Source: Fructobacillus papyriferae
GTDB taxonomy: Bacteria; Bacillota; Bacilli; Lactobacillales; Lactobacillaceae
Reading direction: 5' to 3'
NCBI RefSeq assembly: GCF_018437225.1
Contig: NZ_JAAMFI010000001.1
Coordinates: 558,001 to 622,000, forward strand
DNA length: 64,000 nt
Position 1 is the first letter of the stretch. Each line of letters begins with the position of its first letter. Shown piece after piece: positions 8,527 to 16,661 of this stretch. The notes under the pieces were generated by a model that worked only from the letters and a program-made list of their open reading frames with translations, was not told the DNA's origin and searched no databases. The translations under genes and the position numbers were made by a program.

Positions 8527-8781
8527 ATGCTTATCATTGAAAAAATTACCGTACAGGAACTAAAAGCCATCGGCCAAGCCGAGACCATCGCTTACGATGA
8601 TCTCGCCATCCCTGAAACCGAATACGGCTCCAAAAAAGACCTGGTCCAGGCCGTCATCGAGGCTTATGACCTCGGTGAGCTAACCACCCTTTCCCATATT
8701 TCCTCGCCCCACGTGCTCAAAGCTGCCATCGAAAAAAGCGGTCACGATTACCAATTACAAGCCAAAATTCGCCAAGAATAA
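8527..8781 (+). CDS. Hypothetical 84-residue protein, apparently leaderless mRNA
   Basis: Small soluble, acidic protein without recognised domain, signal peptide or membrane segment; the ending Q-A-K-I-R-Q-E is charged. The ATG is 7 bases after a near-consensus -10 box and no Shine-Dalgarno can be fitted, so the transcript probably begins at the start codon. No later ATG exists in the frame. Codon use and a following terminator support a real gene. It is divergent from the small RNA and convergent with the next gene. Function unknown. Confidence 0.75.
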   Translation: MLIIEKITVQELKAIGQAETIAYDDLAIPETEYGSKKDLVQAVIEAYDLGELTTLSHISSPHVLKAAIEKSGHDYQLQAKIRQE

Positions 8782-8783
8782 TC

Positions 8784-8820
8784 AAAAAAGCAGGCCCGCT
8801 ACAAGACGGACCTGCTTTTC
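8784..8820. terminator. Bidirectional terminator between convergent genes
   Basis: AAAAAAGCAGGcccg...gacggaCCTGCTTTT hairpin with A-run on one side and T-run on the other, serving the leaderless gene and the minus-strand gene at 8828-9358. Confidence 0.7.
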
Positions 8821-8827
8821 ATTTGTC

Positions 8828-9358
8828 TTATTTTTTGCTTTTAGCAGAAGACTGCTTTTTGGACACCTCTTTTTCGGCCTCCTTTTGTTCTTCTGATTCG
8901 TTCATGGCCGCTTCCTGGTTTTCTCGAATCAAATCGAGCAATTCGGCAAAACGACTAGCCGCCTTAGCCAAAACAGAATCCGGATCGTCCAAGAAGGCAG
9001 ACAGTGACGACAGCTTTTCGATCTTCAAGGCTGACTTGGAAACGTGGGCGTTGTCGACCACCAAGTAAACGTTCAGTTCGTATGCCTGATCCACGTAGAC
9101 CAGCTTCTTTTCCTGGTTCTTGTACCGCAGTGGCAAATTAATGACGTTCAGCTCCATGGACAAGGTCGTGCCACCCTGCTCGATACCACCTTCAATGTTC
9201 AACGCTGCGCGAGCTGGGAGCTCTTCTTTGGCCAGATCAGAAAAGTCCTTGAAGAGCGCGTCCAAGTCAACGGCCGCTTTGGCTTGATTATCTTGAACGT
9301 TTTCTTGATAAGACTGGTTGTCGACCAAATCGACGATGGTTTCACCTGATAGTTCCAT
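8828..9358 (-). CDS. Hypothetical protein with charged C-terminal tail
   Basis: About 176 residues from the ATG at 9358, which has AAAGGAG 6 bases upstream (an earlier TTG two codons before overlaps that Shine-Dalgarno and is rejected). The first 120 residues look like a beta-rich domain (TLSMELNVINLPLRYKN, LVYVDQAYELNVYLVV); the last 45 are helical and then Lys/Glu/Ser-rich (ending KKQSSAKSKK). No signal peptide, membrane segment or known motif. Single gene between two terminators. I do not recognise the family. Confidence 0.7.
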   Translation of the reverse strand: MELSGETIVDLVDNQSYQENVQDNQAKAAVDLDALFKDFSDLAKEELPARAALNIEGGIEQGGTTLSMELNVINLPLRYKNQEKKLVYVDQAYELNVYLVVDNAHVSKSALKIEKLSSLSAFLDDPDSVLAKAASRFAELLDLIRENQEAAMNESEEQKEAEKEVSKKQSSAKSKK

Positions 9359-9406
9359 GCGCAACTCCTTTGCTTAATAAAACGAGTATAGCATAGGCCT
9401 GCAAGC

Positions 9407-9454
9407 TGAAAAAGAAAAATCCACTCCTTTTTTGAAAAGAAGCGGATTTTTGGT
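9407..9454 (-). terminator. Terminator after the flavoprotein reductase gene
   Basis: AAAAATCCxCT...AGxGGATTTTT long hairpin with T-rich flank on both strands, 3 bases from the reductase stop. Confidence 0.65.
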
Positions 9455-9455
9455 T

Positions 9456-10799
9456 TTAAACGAGTGGCAAACGGCGTTGCAGCGTGTAGGCAATGGATGG
9501 GAAGACGTAAACGAAGTCGTTGAGCTCTTCTTTTGTCAAAGCCATCTGAACATATGGCACGATTGTGTTAATCGTTTCCTCCGCAGCGTTGGCCTTTTCA
9601 GCGGCACCAACCAATTTCTGATTGGCCTTTTCAAAGATCAAAGCCAATTGACCACGCTGTTCGTTTTCGACTTGGCGGTACCAATCGCCATCGTAAGAAG
9701 CCGAAACGACTTCGTACTTGTCCGGATTAGCCTTGGCCTCATCCAAATGAACGCCAACTTGCGCAATTCGTGGTGAGGTAAAGACAATCTCTGAAATGGC
9801 TGGATAAGCGATTGGGCCCTCGTTTGTTCCCATGAATTTCGCGGCCAAGTATCGGGATTCGAAAGCAGCCGTTGGCGTCAGCTTTGGGGTTGTCTTGTCA
9901 ATGGCATCCCCTGCTGCATAAATATGAGGCACGTTTGTCTGCAAGTAGTCGTTTACTTCGATACCGTGCGCGTTGGCTTTAACACCAGCTGCTTCTAGAT
10001 TCAACTGGTCGTGATTTGGTACGCGACCGGTCGCATCCAAAACATAATCAGTTGTGAGAACGAAGCCTTTTGGCCCGTTCAACGTAATCTGGCCAGAAGA
10101 AGTCTTTTCAGCAGACTGAACCGCCATATCCGGAATAAAGCGCACACCGGCTTGCTTTAAGTCCGCCTTGATCGAAGCCACGTATTCACGTGGGAATTGC
10201 TTTAAGATATCTGCACCGCGCGTGATGACATCAACTTTAGCGCCGACAGCTGAAGCGATCGTGGCAAACTCAATCCCGACAAAACCGCCGCCCAAAATCG
10301 TAACGTGTTCTGGCATGTGTGGCAAAGACAAAAAGTCTGTTGAATTATCAAAGTGCTCGGCACCAGGAATATCCAAGCGGTGAGGACGCATCCCACTTGC
10401 AATCACAATTTTGTCCGCTGTATAGGTCTTTTTTCCAACAGCAACGGTGTGGGCGTCAACAAATTCGGCATGGCCGCTAATCGTTGTGATCCCGACATTA
10501 TCGAGCCGATCCTTGCCGTGCTGATCCTGAGGTACGATTAATTCATGCTTATGGGCCATCAGGTCTTCCCAATTGACATCCGGTACGCCATCTAAACCAC
10601 GGCCTTGCAACGCTTTAATTTGGTCAATTAACTGCAAGGGCTTATCCAAAATAATCTTGGCATTGCAGCCCTTGTTTGAGCAGACACCACCATATTGTGA
10701 TTCTTCAATCACACCAATTTTGACACCGGTCTTAGCTAGTGGAACGGCCCCGTTCCAGGTTGCCTGTCCGGATCCAATGTAGAGTACTGAAAAGTCCAT
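9456..10799 (-). CDS. FAD/NAD(P)-dependent disulfide-reductase family oxidoreductase
   Basis: 447 residues of the glutathione reductase / dihydrolipoamide dehydrogenase / mercuric reductase family. FAD-binding start VLYIGSGQATWNGAVPLAKTG carries GxGxxxxN rather than GxGxxG; the redox pair is YGGVCSNKGCNAK (about residue 38-50); the NAD(P) motif is ILGGGFVGIEFATI (about 166); IYAAGDAI is near 293. The C-terminal dimerisation domain, which normally carries the catalytic HPT...E, reads YVFPSIAY instead. AAGGAG lies 6 bases before the ATG. Physiological substrate unknown; not part of a dehydrogenase operon. Confidence 0.85.
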   Translation of the reverse strand: MDFSVLYIGSGQATWNGAVPLAKTGVKIGVIEESQYGGVCSNKGCNAKIILDKPLQLIDQIKALQGRGLDGVPDVNWEDLMAHKHELIVPQDQHGKDRLDNVGITTISGHAEFVDAHTVAVGKKTYTADKIVIASGMRPHRLDIPGAEHFDNSTDFLSLPHMPEHVTILGGGFVGIEFATIASAVGAKVDVITRGADILKQFPREYVASIKADLKQAGVRFIPDMAVQSAEKTSSGQITLNGPKGFVLTTDYVLDATGRVPNHDQLNLEAAGVKANAHGIEVNDYLQTNVPHIYAAGDAIDKTTPKLTPTAAFESRYLAAKFMGTNEGPIAYPAISEIVFTSPRIAQVGVHLDEAKANPDKYEVVSASYDGDWYRQVENEQRGQLALIFEKANQKLVGAAEKANAAEETINTIVPYVQMALTKEELNDFVYVFPSIAYTLQRRLPLV

Positions 10800-10929
10800 T
10801 TAGCACACTCCTTTTATACGCATCATCTATCGAACTGCTTGTTTCATTGTAGCATAAATAATTCGTTTTTTCCTATTGGTCTAGCTGTTATTTTATAAAA
10901 TTAGCAGAGTGAATACCTCGCCTAAACAA

Positions 10930-10962
10930 AAGAAAAGAACGGCCACAGCCGTCCTTTTCAAA
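10930..10962 (-). terminator. Terminator after glmU
   Basis: AAAAGGACGGC-tgt-GGCCGTTCTTTT type hairpin on the minus strand, directly after the glmU stop; ends the purR-glmU unit. Confidence 0.75.
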
Positions 10963-10966
10963 TCAT

Positions 10967-12340
10967 TTATTTTTTATGTGGCATGCGATCCCAAAAGTTT
11001 TCCTTGTTGGTCTGGCGCGAACGAGCAATTCCCATCGCATGCTTTGAAATATCTTTTGTAATCGTCGAACCGGCTGCGGTGATGGCCTCGTCTGCGATCG
11101 TCACTGGGGCAATAATCTTCGTGTTCGACCCAATAAAGGCACGGTCGCCAACCTGGCTATCGAATTTATTCACGCCATCATAGTTAACAAAGATCGTACC
11201 AGCCCCAATGTTGACGTCTTGTCCAAGAACGGCATTGCCGACATATGACAAGTGGCCAACTTTAGAACGCCAACCAACCGTCGCTTTCTTAACCTCAACA
11301 AAATTTCCTAAGTGCGCTTCATCTTCAATCACTGCTTGAGGGCGCAGGTGAGCGTATGGCCCAATAGTCGTCTTGTTCTTAACCGTCGCTTCTTCCAAGT
11401 GAGAAGCCGTAATCACATTATGATCACCGATCGTTGAATCCTCAATGCGCGTGCCAGCAGTCAACACGTTATGGCGGCCAATCACCGTCTTTCCAATCAG
11501 TGTCACGTTCCCCTCAATAACTGTGTCTTGTCCGATTTGCACATCTGGTTCAATGTATGTCTGATCTGGCGCCAACAACTCGACGCCGTTTCTCATGTGC
11601 CGTTCATTGATGCGGGTACGCATAATCTCGTTTGCCTTGGCCAAGGCCACCCGATCGTTTACACCAAGCGATTCGTCAAAATCCATCGTTTCATAGGCAC
11701 CGATTGGCTGACCAGATTCCCTTAGAATATCCAGTGTGTCTGGCAAGTAGTACTCGCCTTGAGCATTGTCGTTGCCGACTTTTGAAAGCGATTCGAAAAG
11801 CAATTGGTTATCAAAGACGTACACTCCCGTATTGATCTCTTGAATGCGGCGTTCCGTAATGGAGGCATCCTTTTCTTCTACGATCTTCAAGACCATGCCC
11901 TCGTCGTTACGAACAATGCGGCCATAACCCGTTGGGTCATCGGCATGGGCGGTCAAAACCGTCACCGCTGCCTTGGTCCGCGCATGTTCGTCTAATAAGG
12001 CTTCTAGCGTCTTAGTCGTAAAGAGTGGCGTATCCCCGGACAAAATTAACGTTGAACCAGCTGCTTTGCCCAAGAAATCTTTAGTTTGTAAAACCGCATG
12101 CCCAGTACCGAGCTGCTTTTCTTGAATGACAAAATTCGATCGGCCAGCTAAATGGTCTTGCACTTTTTCAGCACCAACGCCCGTCACCGTCAAAATATGG
12201 TCGGGCAAAAGCGGTTCCACGGCCGAAATCACCCAGTCAACCATGGCTTTACCGGCCACCTGATGCAAAACCTTTGGTAAAGTTGATTTCATCCGCGACC
12301 CGTTGCCAGCCGCCAATATGACTACGTTGTTTCCTTCCAT
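10967..12340 (-). CDS. glmU: Bifunctional GlcNAc-1-P uridylyltransferase / GlcN-1-P acetyltransferase
   Basis: 457 residues. The N-terminal pyrophosphorylase domain opens with ILAAGNGSRMKSTLPKVLH (about residue 8-26) and contains QLGTGHAV and SGDTPL; from about residue 250 follow the hexapeptide repeats of a left-handed beta helix (TVIGRHNVLTAG, STIGDHNVI, NIGAGTIFVNYDG). It makes UDP-GlcNAc for peptidoglycan. It starts 2 bases after the purR stop, the same purR-glmU order known in Bacillus and Lactobacillales. Confidence 0.97.
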   Translation of the reverse strand: MEGNNVVILAAGNGSRMKSTLPKVLHQVAGKAMVDWVISAVEPLLPDHILTVTGVGAEKVQDHLAGRSNFVIQEKQLGTGHAVLQTKDFLGKAAGSTLILSGDTPLFTTKTLEALLDEHARTKAAVTVLTAHADDPTGYGRIVRNDEGMVLKIVEEKDASITERRIQEINTGVYVFDNQLLFESLSKVGNDNAQGEYYLPDTLDILRESGQPIGAYETMDFDESLGVNDRVALAKANEIMRTRINERHMRNGVELLAPDQTYIEPDVQIGQDTVIEGNVTLIGKTVIGRHNVLTAGTRIEDSTIGDHNVITASHLEEATVKNKTTIGPYAHLRPQAVIEDEAHLGNFVEVKKATVGWRSKVGHLSYVGNAVLGQDVNIGAGTIFVNYDGVNKFDSQVGDRAFIGSNTKIIAPVTIADEAITAAGSTITKDISKHAMGIARSRQTNKENFWDRMPHKK

Positions 12341-12342
12341 CG

Positions 12343-13176
12343 TTAACCCTTCTTTTGGTAAATTCTTGTTCGATAGTTACCCGTTTCGACCTTGATTTGT
12401 TCCTTGGTCTCAAGGCTCGTTTCAACATGCAAAAGCGAGGTGAAATCCTCAATTAAACGTACGTTCGAGCGGCCTTCTGCAAAAACCGCCGTGCCAACAA
12501 CCGTGCCGCCAAATTCGCGAACCAAGGTTTGCATTCCTTGAATTGTGCCGCCGGCCTTCATAAAGTCATCGACGATCAGCACACGGGCACCAGAACGTAG
12601 CGAGCGCTTTGAAAGCGCCATCTTTTCAACACGCTTGGACGAACCAGTCAAATAGTTGACCGAAATCATCGATCCTTCCGTCACCTTAGCATCGTCTCGA
12701 ACGATCACAAAAGGGACGTTCAGTTCGCTCGCCACGGCCTGCGCCAAAGGAATCCCCTTCGTGGCGGCCGTCATAACGGCATCGATTTCTTGATCGACAT
12801 ATTCTGTTGTCAGCAAGCGGCCCGTTTGGCGAAGGACGGCTGGATCACCCAACAAATCAGACAAATAGACGTAACCACCAGGTAAAACACGGGCCTCATC
12901 GGCAACGTCAGAACGAATCTTTTCAACAAAGGCGTCCGCCTCTTCTTGGCCCATCATTGGCGTGTAGTAAACCCCACCAGCAGCACCTGGATAAGTTTTT
13001 AAATCCCCAGTTCCGCGTGTCTTAAAGACACGGCGAACAATGGCTAAATCCTCTGAAATCGAGGACTTAGCCGTCTCATAACGTTCAGCAAAAAAATTCA
13101 AAGAGACCAACAAACGTGGGTGCTCCAATAAGTAATGGGTCATATCGACCAAACGGTCAGCGCGACGTGTCTTCAT
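12343..13176 (-). CDS. purR: Purine operon repressor PurR
   Basis: 277 residues: N-terminal winged helix (about 1-75, MKTRRADRLVDMTHYLLEH) and a phosphoribosyltransferase-like domain with the PRPP loop VLIVDDFMKAGGTI (about residue 196-209). PurR represses purine synthesis and uptake genes and is relieved by PRPP. A candidate target is the purine permease at 1786. The ATG has no normal Shine-Dalgarno: AAGGGGG is 26 bases upstream, with a CGGGC/GCCCG hairpin in between. A TATAAT box lies at 13230-13235. Confidence 0.95.
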   Translation of the reverse strand: MKTRRADRLVDMTHYLLEHPRLLVSLNFFAERYETAKSSISEDLAIVRRVFKTRGTGDLKTYPGAAGGVYYTPMMGQEEADAFVEKIRSDVADEARVLPGGYVYLSDLLGDPAVLRQTGRLLTTEYVDQEIDAVMTAATKGIPLAQAVASELNVPFVIVRDDAKVTEGSMISVNYLTGSSKRVEKMALSKRSLRSGARVLIVDDFMKAGGTIQGMQTLVREFGGTVVGTAVFAEGRSNVRLIEDFTSLLHVETSLETKEQIKVETGNYRTRIYQKKG

Positions 13177-13185
13177 AGCTTGTGT

Positions 13186-13208
13186 CGGGCACTTTTGCCC
13201 GCCCCCTT
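13186..13208 (-). promoter_or_regulatory. purR Shine-Dalgarno followed by a bridging hairpin
   Basis: AAGGGGG (13208-13202) is followed at once by CGGGC-AAAAGT-GCCCG (13201-13186), then 9 bases and the ATG. Folding the hairpin brings the Shine-Dalgarno to a normal effective distance. Confidence 0.5.
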
Positions 13209-13241
13209 GTTAAACAAAATATCCCAATAATTATAGCATAA

Positions 13242-13290
13242 AAAAAGCCTGAAAAAACGAACATTCGTCTTTTCAAGCACAAAATAATCA
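13242..13290 (-). terminator. Terminator after the metal ABC transporter genes
   Basis: On the minus strand CTTGAAAAGACGAA / TTCGTTTTTTCAGG stem followed by CTTTTTTTA, 13 bases after the permease stop. Confidence 0.75.
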
Positions 13291-13303
13291 CGATGCCTAC
13301 CCC

Positions 13304-14092
13304 TTAATCGACCTTGGCCAAAGAAAGTGACAGCAGATACAAGGCCACTTCGATCAAGGCAATAAAGACCGAGGTCGGCAGGTTGGTCAAATAGGCCAGG
13401 GTTAGTCCAGCCCATGTCCCAAATAGAGCAAAGAAAATGGCTAGCCCAATCAACCCGGCAATTGATTTCTGATACATCCGAGCAGAAGCAGCCGGCAAAG
13501 TTACCAAAACAAAAACCAAAAGCGAGCCAACAAGCTGAGAAGAGATCGCAACCGATAGCGCCATGATCAATAAGAAAGCCACCCGCAACAAGCCCTTTTT
13601 CCTTTCTGATTGAAGTAAGCCGGCTTCATCAAAAGCCAAAAGGGACAAAGGACGAAAAAGCCAAAAAATCAACAAAATGACCACAAAAGCCATCAAAAAG
13701 AGTAAGAAAAGATCGCTTGTCGAAATCCCTAACACCGAGCCAAAAAGAATACCGGTCGCAGACGATGCCGCTGAATGGCCAAGGGCCAAAAAGAGAATCC
13801 CAAGGCCAATCGCCAAAGCGGAAATGGCCGAGGTCACGTTGTCCGATTTAACTTTGGCATTTTCAAGCGACCCAATCGCCAGAGCCGAAGTGGCCGTTAA
13901 AAAAACCATCCCAAGCAAAGGGGCAAAGCCCAGCCAAAAGCCAAGGGCCGCCCCAGCAAAAGCAATTTCTGATAATGAGTGTGTCAAGAAATTATAGGAA
14001 CGCGCGACGACAAATGTCCCGACCAAAGCCGAGATCACAGCAATCACCGTTCCAGCCACAAAAGCATTCACCATGTAAGCTTCAGAAAACAT
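13304..14092 (-). CDS. Zinc/manganese ABC transporter permease (ZnuB/AdcB type)
   Basis: 262 residues, about eight membrane helices, of the ABC-3 metal permease family; SHSLSEIAFAGAALGF near residue 37 is the conserved cytoplasmic loop that docks with the ATPase. AGGAGG lies 7 bases before the ATG and is contained in the end of the ATPase gene, with an 11-base overlap. No metal-binding lipoprotein (ZnuA/AdcA) is encoded beside it. Zinc is the most likely ion from the ATPase/permease pair, manganese is possible. Confidence 0.88.
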   Translation of the reverse strand: MFSEAYMVNAFVAGTVIAVISALVGTFVVARSYNFLTHSLSEIAFAGAALGFWLGFAPLLGMVFLTATSALAIGSLENAKVKSDNVTSAISALAIGLGILFLALGHSAASSATGILFGSVLGISTSDLFLLFLMAFVVILLIFWLFRPLSLLAFDEAGLLQSERKKGLLRVAFLLIMALSVAISSQLVGSLLVFVLVTLPAASARMYQKSIAGLIGLAIFFALFGTWAGLTLAYLTNLPTSVFIALIEVALYLLSLSLAKVD

Positions 14093-14792
14093 GTAGGACC
14101 TCCTCGCGGTGTTTAGAGTCCGCTTCTTTTGGCAAATCTTTAGCTGCCCCCATCGTCACGGTCTGATCATGGAGCCATAAGAAGGAATCCGCAGTCTTTC
14201 GAACCCATGACGTATCGTGCGAAATCCAAAGCACCCCCATCTGAAAGTCTTGTTGAACTTGTCTGATCTGCTCAACCAAAAAAGCGGCGTGCTTCCCATC
14301 AAGGGCAGAACTCGGTTCATCCAAAATCAACAGATCCGGCTTTTTCGCCAAAGCTTGCGCAATGTATGCCCGCTGCTTTTGCCCACCCGAAGCTTTAGCC
14401 AAAGGTAAGTCCGCAATCTCTGCCAAATCCAATCGTCGTAAGGCATCCGATACTGCAGCCTTTTCTTTTTTGGTCAACCAAGGAAGGCCATGGTCACGGA
14501 TGCCAAGACCAACAAAGGATTGGATCGATAACGGATAATCCGCTCCCAAGTCCCGAAATTGTGGTACGTAGGCCAAACGCTTGGCTTGAACCTGAATCGT
14601 CTGGACAGGCTTACCCTTGCTTTTGACCAGGGCCGCCTGCAAAATGGCCTTAATTAAGGTCGTTTTTCCGGCCCCGTTTTCACCAAGCACAACAGTCAAC
14701 TGATTACCTGCTAATGAAAAGGACAGATCCTTTAAAATTGTTTTTTTACCAAAGGTCGCCCCATAGTGACTGACCCGAATTTGCTCATTCAT
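14082..14792 (-). CDS. Metal ABC transporter ATP-binding protein (ZnuC/AdcC type)
   Basis: 236 residues, single ABC ATPase: Walker A LGENGAGKTTL (about residue 36), signature ASGGQKQRAYIAQAL (about 138), Walker B LLILDEPSSALD (about 160), switch His in WISHDTSW (about 193). It powers the permease encoded next, which it overlaps by 11 bases. First gene of a two-gene unit. Confidence 0.9.
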   Translation of the reverse strand: MNEQIRVSHYGATFGKKTILKDLSFSLAGNQLTVVLGENGAGKTTLIKAILQAALVKSKGKPVQTIQVQAKRLAYVPQFRDLGADYPLSIQSFVGLGIRDHGLPWLTKKEKAAVSDALRRLDLAEIADLPLAKASGGQKQRAYIAQALAKKPDLLILDEPSSALDGKHAAFLVEQIRQVQQDFQMGVLWISHDTSWVRKTADSFLWLHDQTVTMGAAKDLPKEADSKHREEVLHVF

Positions 14793-14811
14793 TTTGACCT
14801 TGCTTTCTATA

Positions 14812-14840
14812 AATAAAAAAGACCCTAAGGGGCCTTTTTA
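14812..14840 (-). terminator. Terminator after veg
   Basis: AAAAAGGCCCC-ttag-GGGTCTTTTTT on the minus strand, about 10 bases after the veg stop. Confidence 0.7.
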
Positions 14841-14850
14841 CCAAATCAAC

Positions 14851-15081
14851 TTATTCAGCAAAGTTGACATCGACGTTTTTAGTTAAAACGTCAGCATAGC
14901 TGTACGATGCTTGCTTGAACTGGGCTTCTTCGTCCAGCTCAACAACGAATAATGATGGGAAAGTTGAACGTAAAATCCCAGAACGTTTCGTATATTTTTT
15001 GCGGCCCGCCTGTGAAACAACCGTAACTGTTTCTCCGATGTGCGCGTCTAACCGTGATTTAATTTCTTCTAAGGTTGACAT
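14851..15081 (-). CDS. veg: Veg family protein
   Basis: 76 residues, the usual size. It carries the family pattern LEEIKSRLDAHIGETVTVV, GRKKYTKRSGILRSTFPSLFVVELD (cited in parts). Veg is a small, highly expressed Firmicute protein located next to rsmA (ksgA); in Bacillus it stimulates biofilm formation. Its position just after rsmA matches that order. AAAGGCGG precedes the ATG. Confidence 0.93.
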   Translation of the reverse strand: MSTLEEIKSRLDAHIGETVTVVSQAGRKKYTKRSGILRSTFPSLFVVELDEEAQFKQASYSYADVLTKNVDVNFAE

Positions 15082-15178
15082 AAAAACCGCCTTTCTCTAT
15101 TGACAAGCTTTAGTATAGCCTAATGTTCAGTATTTTTCAAGCAAAAATGGAAAATAGATTAGAACTGTTCGAGATTTA

Positions 15179-16063
15179 TTAGAGAAGCTCTTGCTTTTTC
15201 AAGGCCAGATAAAGGTCAGTAAAATCGCTCAAGGTCAACCGTTCAGCTCGAATTCCAGACTCAATTCCAGCTTCTTGCAAGGCTGCTCTTAGCTGATCCT
15301 TAACCCCCTCTTCTTTTCCAAAGCGCTGCAAAAGATTGTTCCATAGCGACTTGCGCCGGTGGGCAAAGCAGGACTTGACCAATGAGAAAAGTTGTTTTGG
15401 CGAATCAACCGGGCGTTCTGCTGGCTTTGGTGTCAAGGACACGACGGCCGAATCAACGTTTGGTGCCGGATTGAAGGCGGCGGCAGGTACTTTTAAAGCA
15501 ACCGAGACAGCGGCATAGTAATCCAACATCACCGTCAATACGCCGTATTCTTTGGTGCCTGGTTTAGCTGACAAGCGATCGGCCACTTCTTTTTGCATCA
15601 TGACGACCAGTTGCTGCCAGTTCAAGTCGGCCTGCAAAAGGGCCAGCAAGATCGGCGTGGTAATGTAGTATGGCAAGTTGGCAACAACCTTAACAGCCGC
15701 GCCTTCACCAAAATATTTTGCCAAGACCGTTTTCAAGTCCGCTTCCAACACGTCTTGTTCGCGAACCTGAACGTTGTCATAAGGCGCCAAAGTCTCCGCC
15801 AAAATCTTGACCATGTCCGGGTCAATTTCAAAGGCCAAAACAGCCTTTGCCGCCCGAGCCAAGTACTCGGTCAAACCGCCAATTCCGGGACCAATTTCGA
15901 CCACGTGGTCTTCTGGTCCTAAATCAGCAGCACTGACAATTCCAGACAAAATGTTGCCATCAGTCAAAAAGTTTTGACCGAATTTCTTCTTGGCCCGTAG
16001 GCCGTATTGATTCAAAATGGCCTGTGTCCGGGCCGGTGAAGCAATATCAATCGTTTTGGCCAT
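15179..16063 (-). CDS. rsmA: 16S rRNA (adenine1518/1519-N6)-dimethyltransferase
   Basis: 294 residues. KKFGQNFLTDGNIL (about 26-39), the SAM-binding VVEIGPGIGGLTEYL (about 54), and catalytic NLPYYITTPIL (about 124) are all present. RsmA/KsgA dimethylates two adenines of helix 45 in 16S rRNA late in 30S assembly. It overlaps the end of rnmV by 17 bases, and GGAGG precedes the ATG inside rnmV. Third gene of tatD-rnmV-rsmA. Confidence 0.97.
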   Translation of the reverse strand: MAKTIDIASPARTQAILNQYGLRAKKKFGQNFLTDGNILSGIVSAADLGPEDHVVEIGPGIGGLTEYLARAAKAVLAFEIDPDMVKILAETLAPYDNVQVREQDVLEADLKTVLAKYFGEGAAVKVVANLPYYITTPILLALLQADLNWQQLVVMMQKEVADRLSAKPGTKEYGVLTVMLDYYAAVSVALKVPAAAFNPAPNVDSAVVSLTPKPAERPVDSPKQLFSLVKSCFAHRRKSLWNNLLQRFGKEEGVKDQLRAALQEAGIESGIRAERLTLSDFTDLYLALKKQELL

Positions 16064-16661
16064 TTGGCCCTCCTTTTAGTGCGGCAATAACCTCTTCTTT
16101 GTCAAAACCCAGTGCCTTCAAACGTGCCAGAAGCTGCTTGCCATTCGCATAGCCAATCGACAACTGATCGCCTAAGATTTGCCGGCGTTTCTTAGCATCG
16201 CCTGCGCCGATTAAGCCACAGTCAAGCAAAAAAGCCTGATCAATATCAGAGACCTTTCGCTGCTTCTTGGTTTTTGCATCCGCCTTTTGCAAAATCTCTT
16301 GCAAAGCTTTTATCGGCGCATGCTCAATGCCCAAGGACTTATGTGGATTATCTTTTTCTGCCCGACCTTGATCACGCGAAATACTTGCTAACGTCACCCC
16401 AGGGACCGCAGCCAAAATCAACTGACGCAAACGGTTCCCGTTAAAATCGGGATCTGTTAGCACAATGACACCCCGTTTCTTTTCAGCCAAGGCAATGCGT
16501 TCGATGACCGCCTGATTTAAAGCGGATCCGCCCGTTTCGATCGTGTCACAGTAAACGGCCAAGGCCAACCGCTGTGTATCGGACCAGCCTTCAACGACAA
16601 CCATCGCGTCGATGACCGGGCGTTTTTTGTCAACCGCAGCGGCCCTTTTTGGCTCAGTCAT
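16047..16661 (-). CDS. rnmV: Ribonuclease M5
   Basis: 204 residues from the ATG at 16661, which overlaps the tatD stop by 8 bases (ATGACTGA); a longer reading from 16715 would extend deep into tatD and is not supported by the family. The N-terminal Toprim domain has VVVEGWSDTQRL (Glu of VEG) and DTIETGGSALN, with VLTDPDFNGNRLR holding the DxD. RNase M5 matures 5S rRNA in Firmicutes. The tatD-rnmV-rsmA order is conserved. Confidence 0.93.
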   Translation of the reverse strand: MTEPKRAAAVDKKRPVIDAMVVVEGWSDTQRLALAVYCDTIETGGSALNQAVIERIALAEKKRGVIVLTDPDFNGNRLRQLILAAVPGVTLASISRDQGRAEKDNPHKSLGIEHAPIKALQEILQKADAKTKKQRKVSDIDQAFLLDCGLIGAGDAKKRRQILGDQLSIGYANGKQLLARLKALGFDKEEVIAALKGGPNGQND

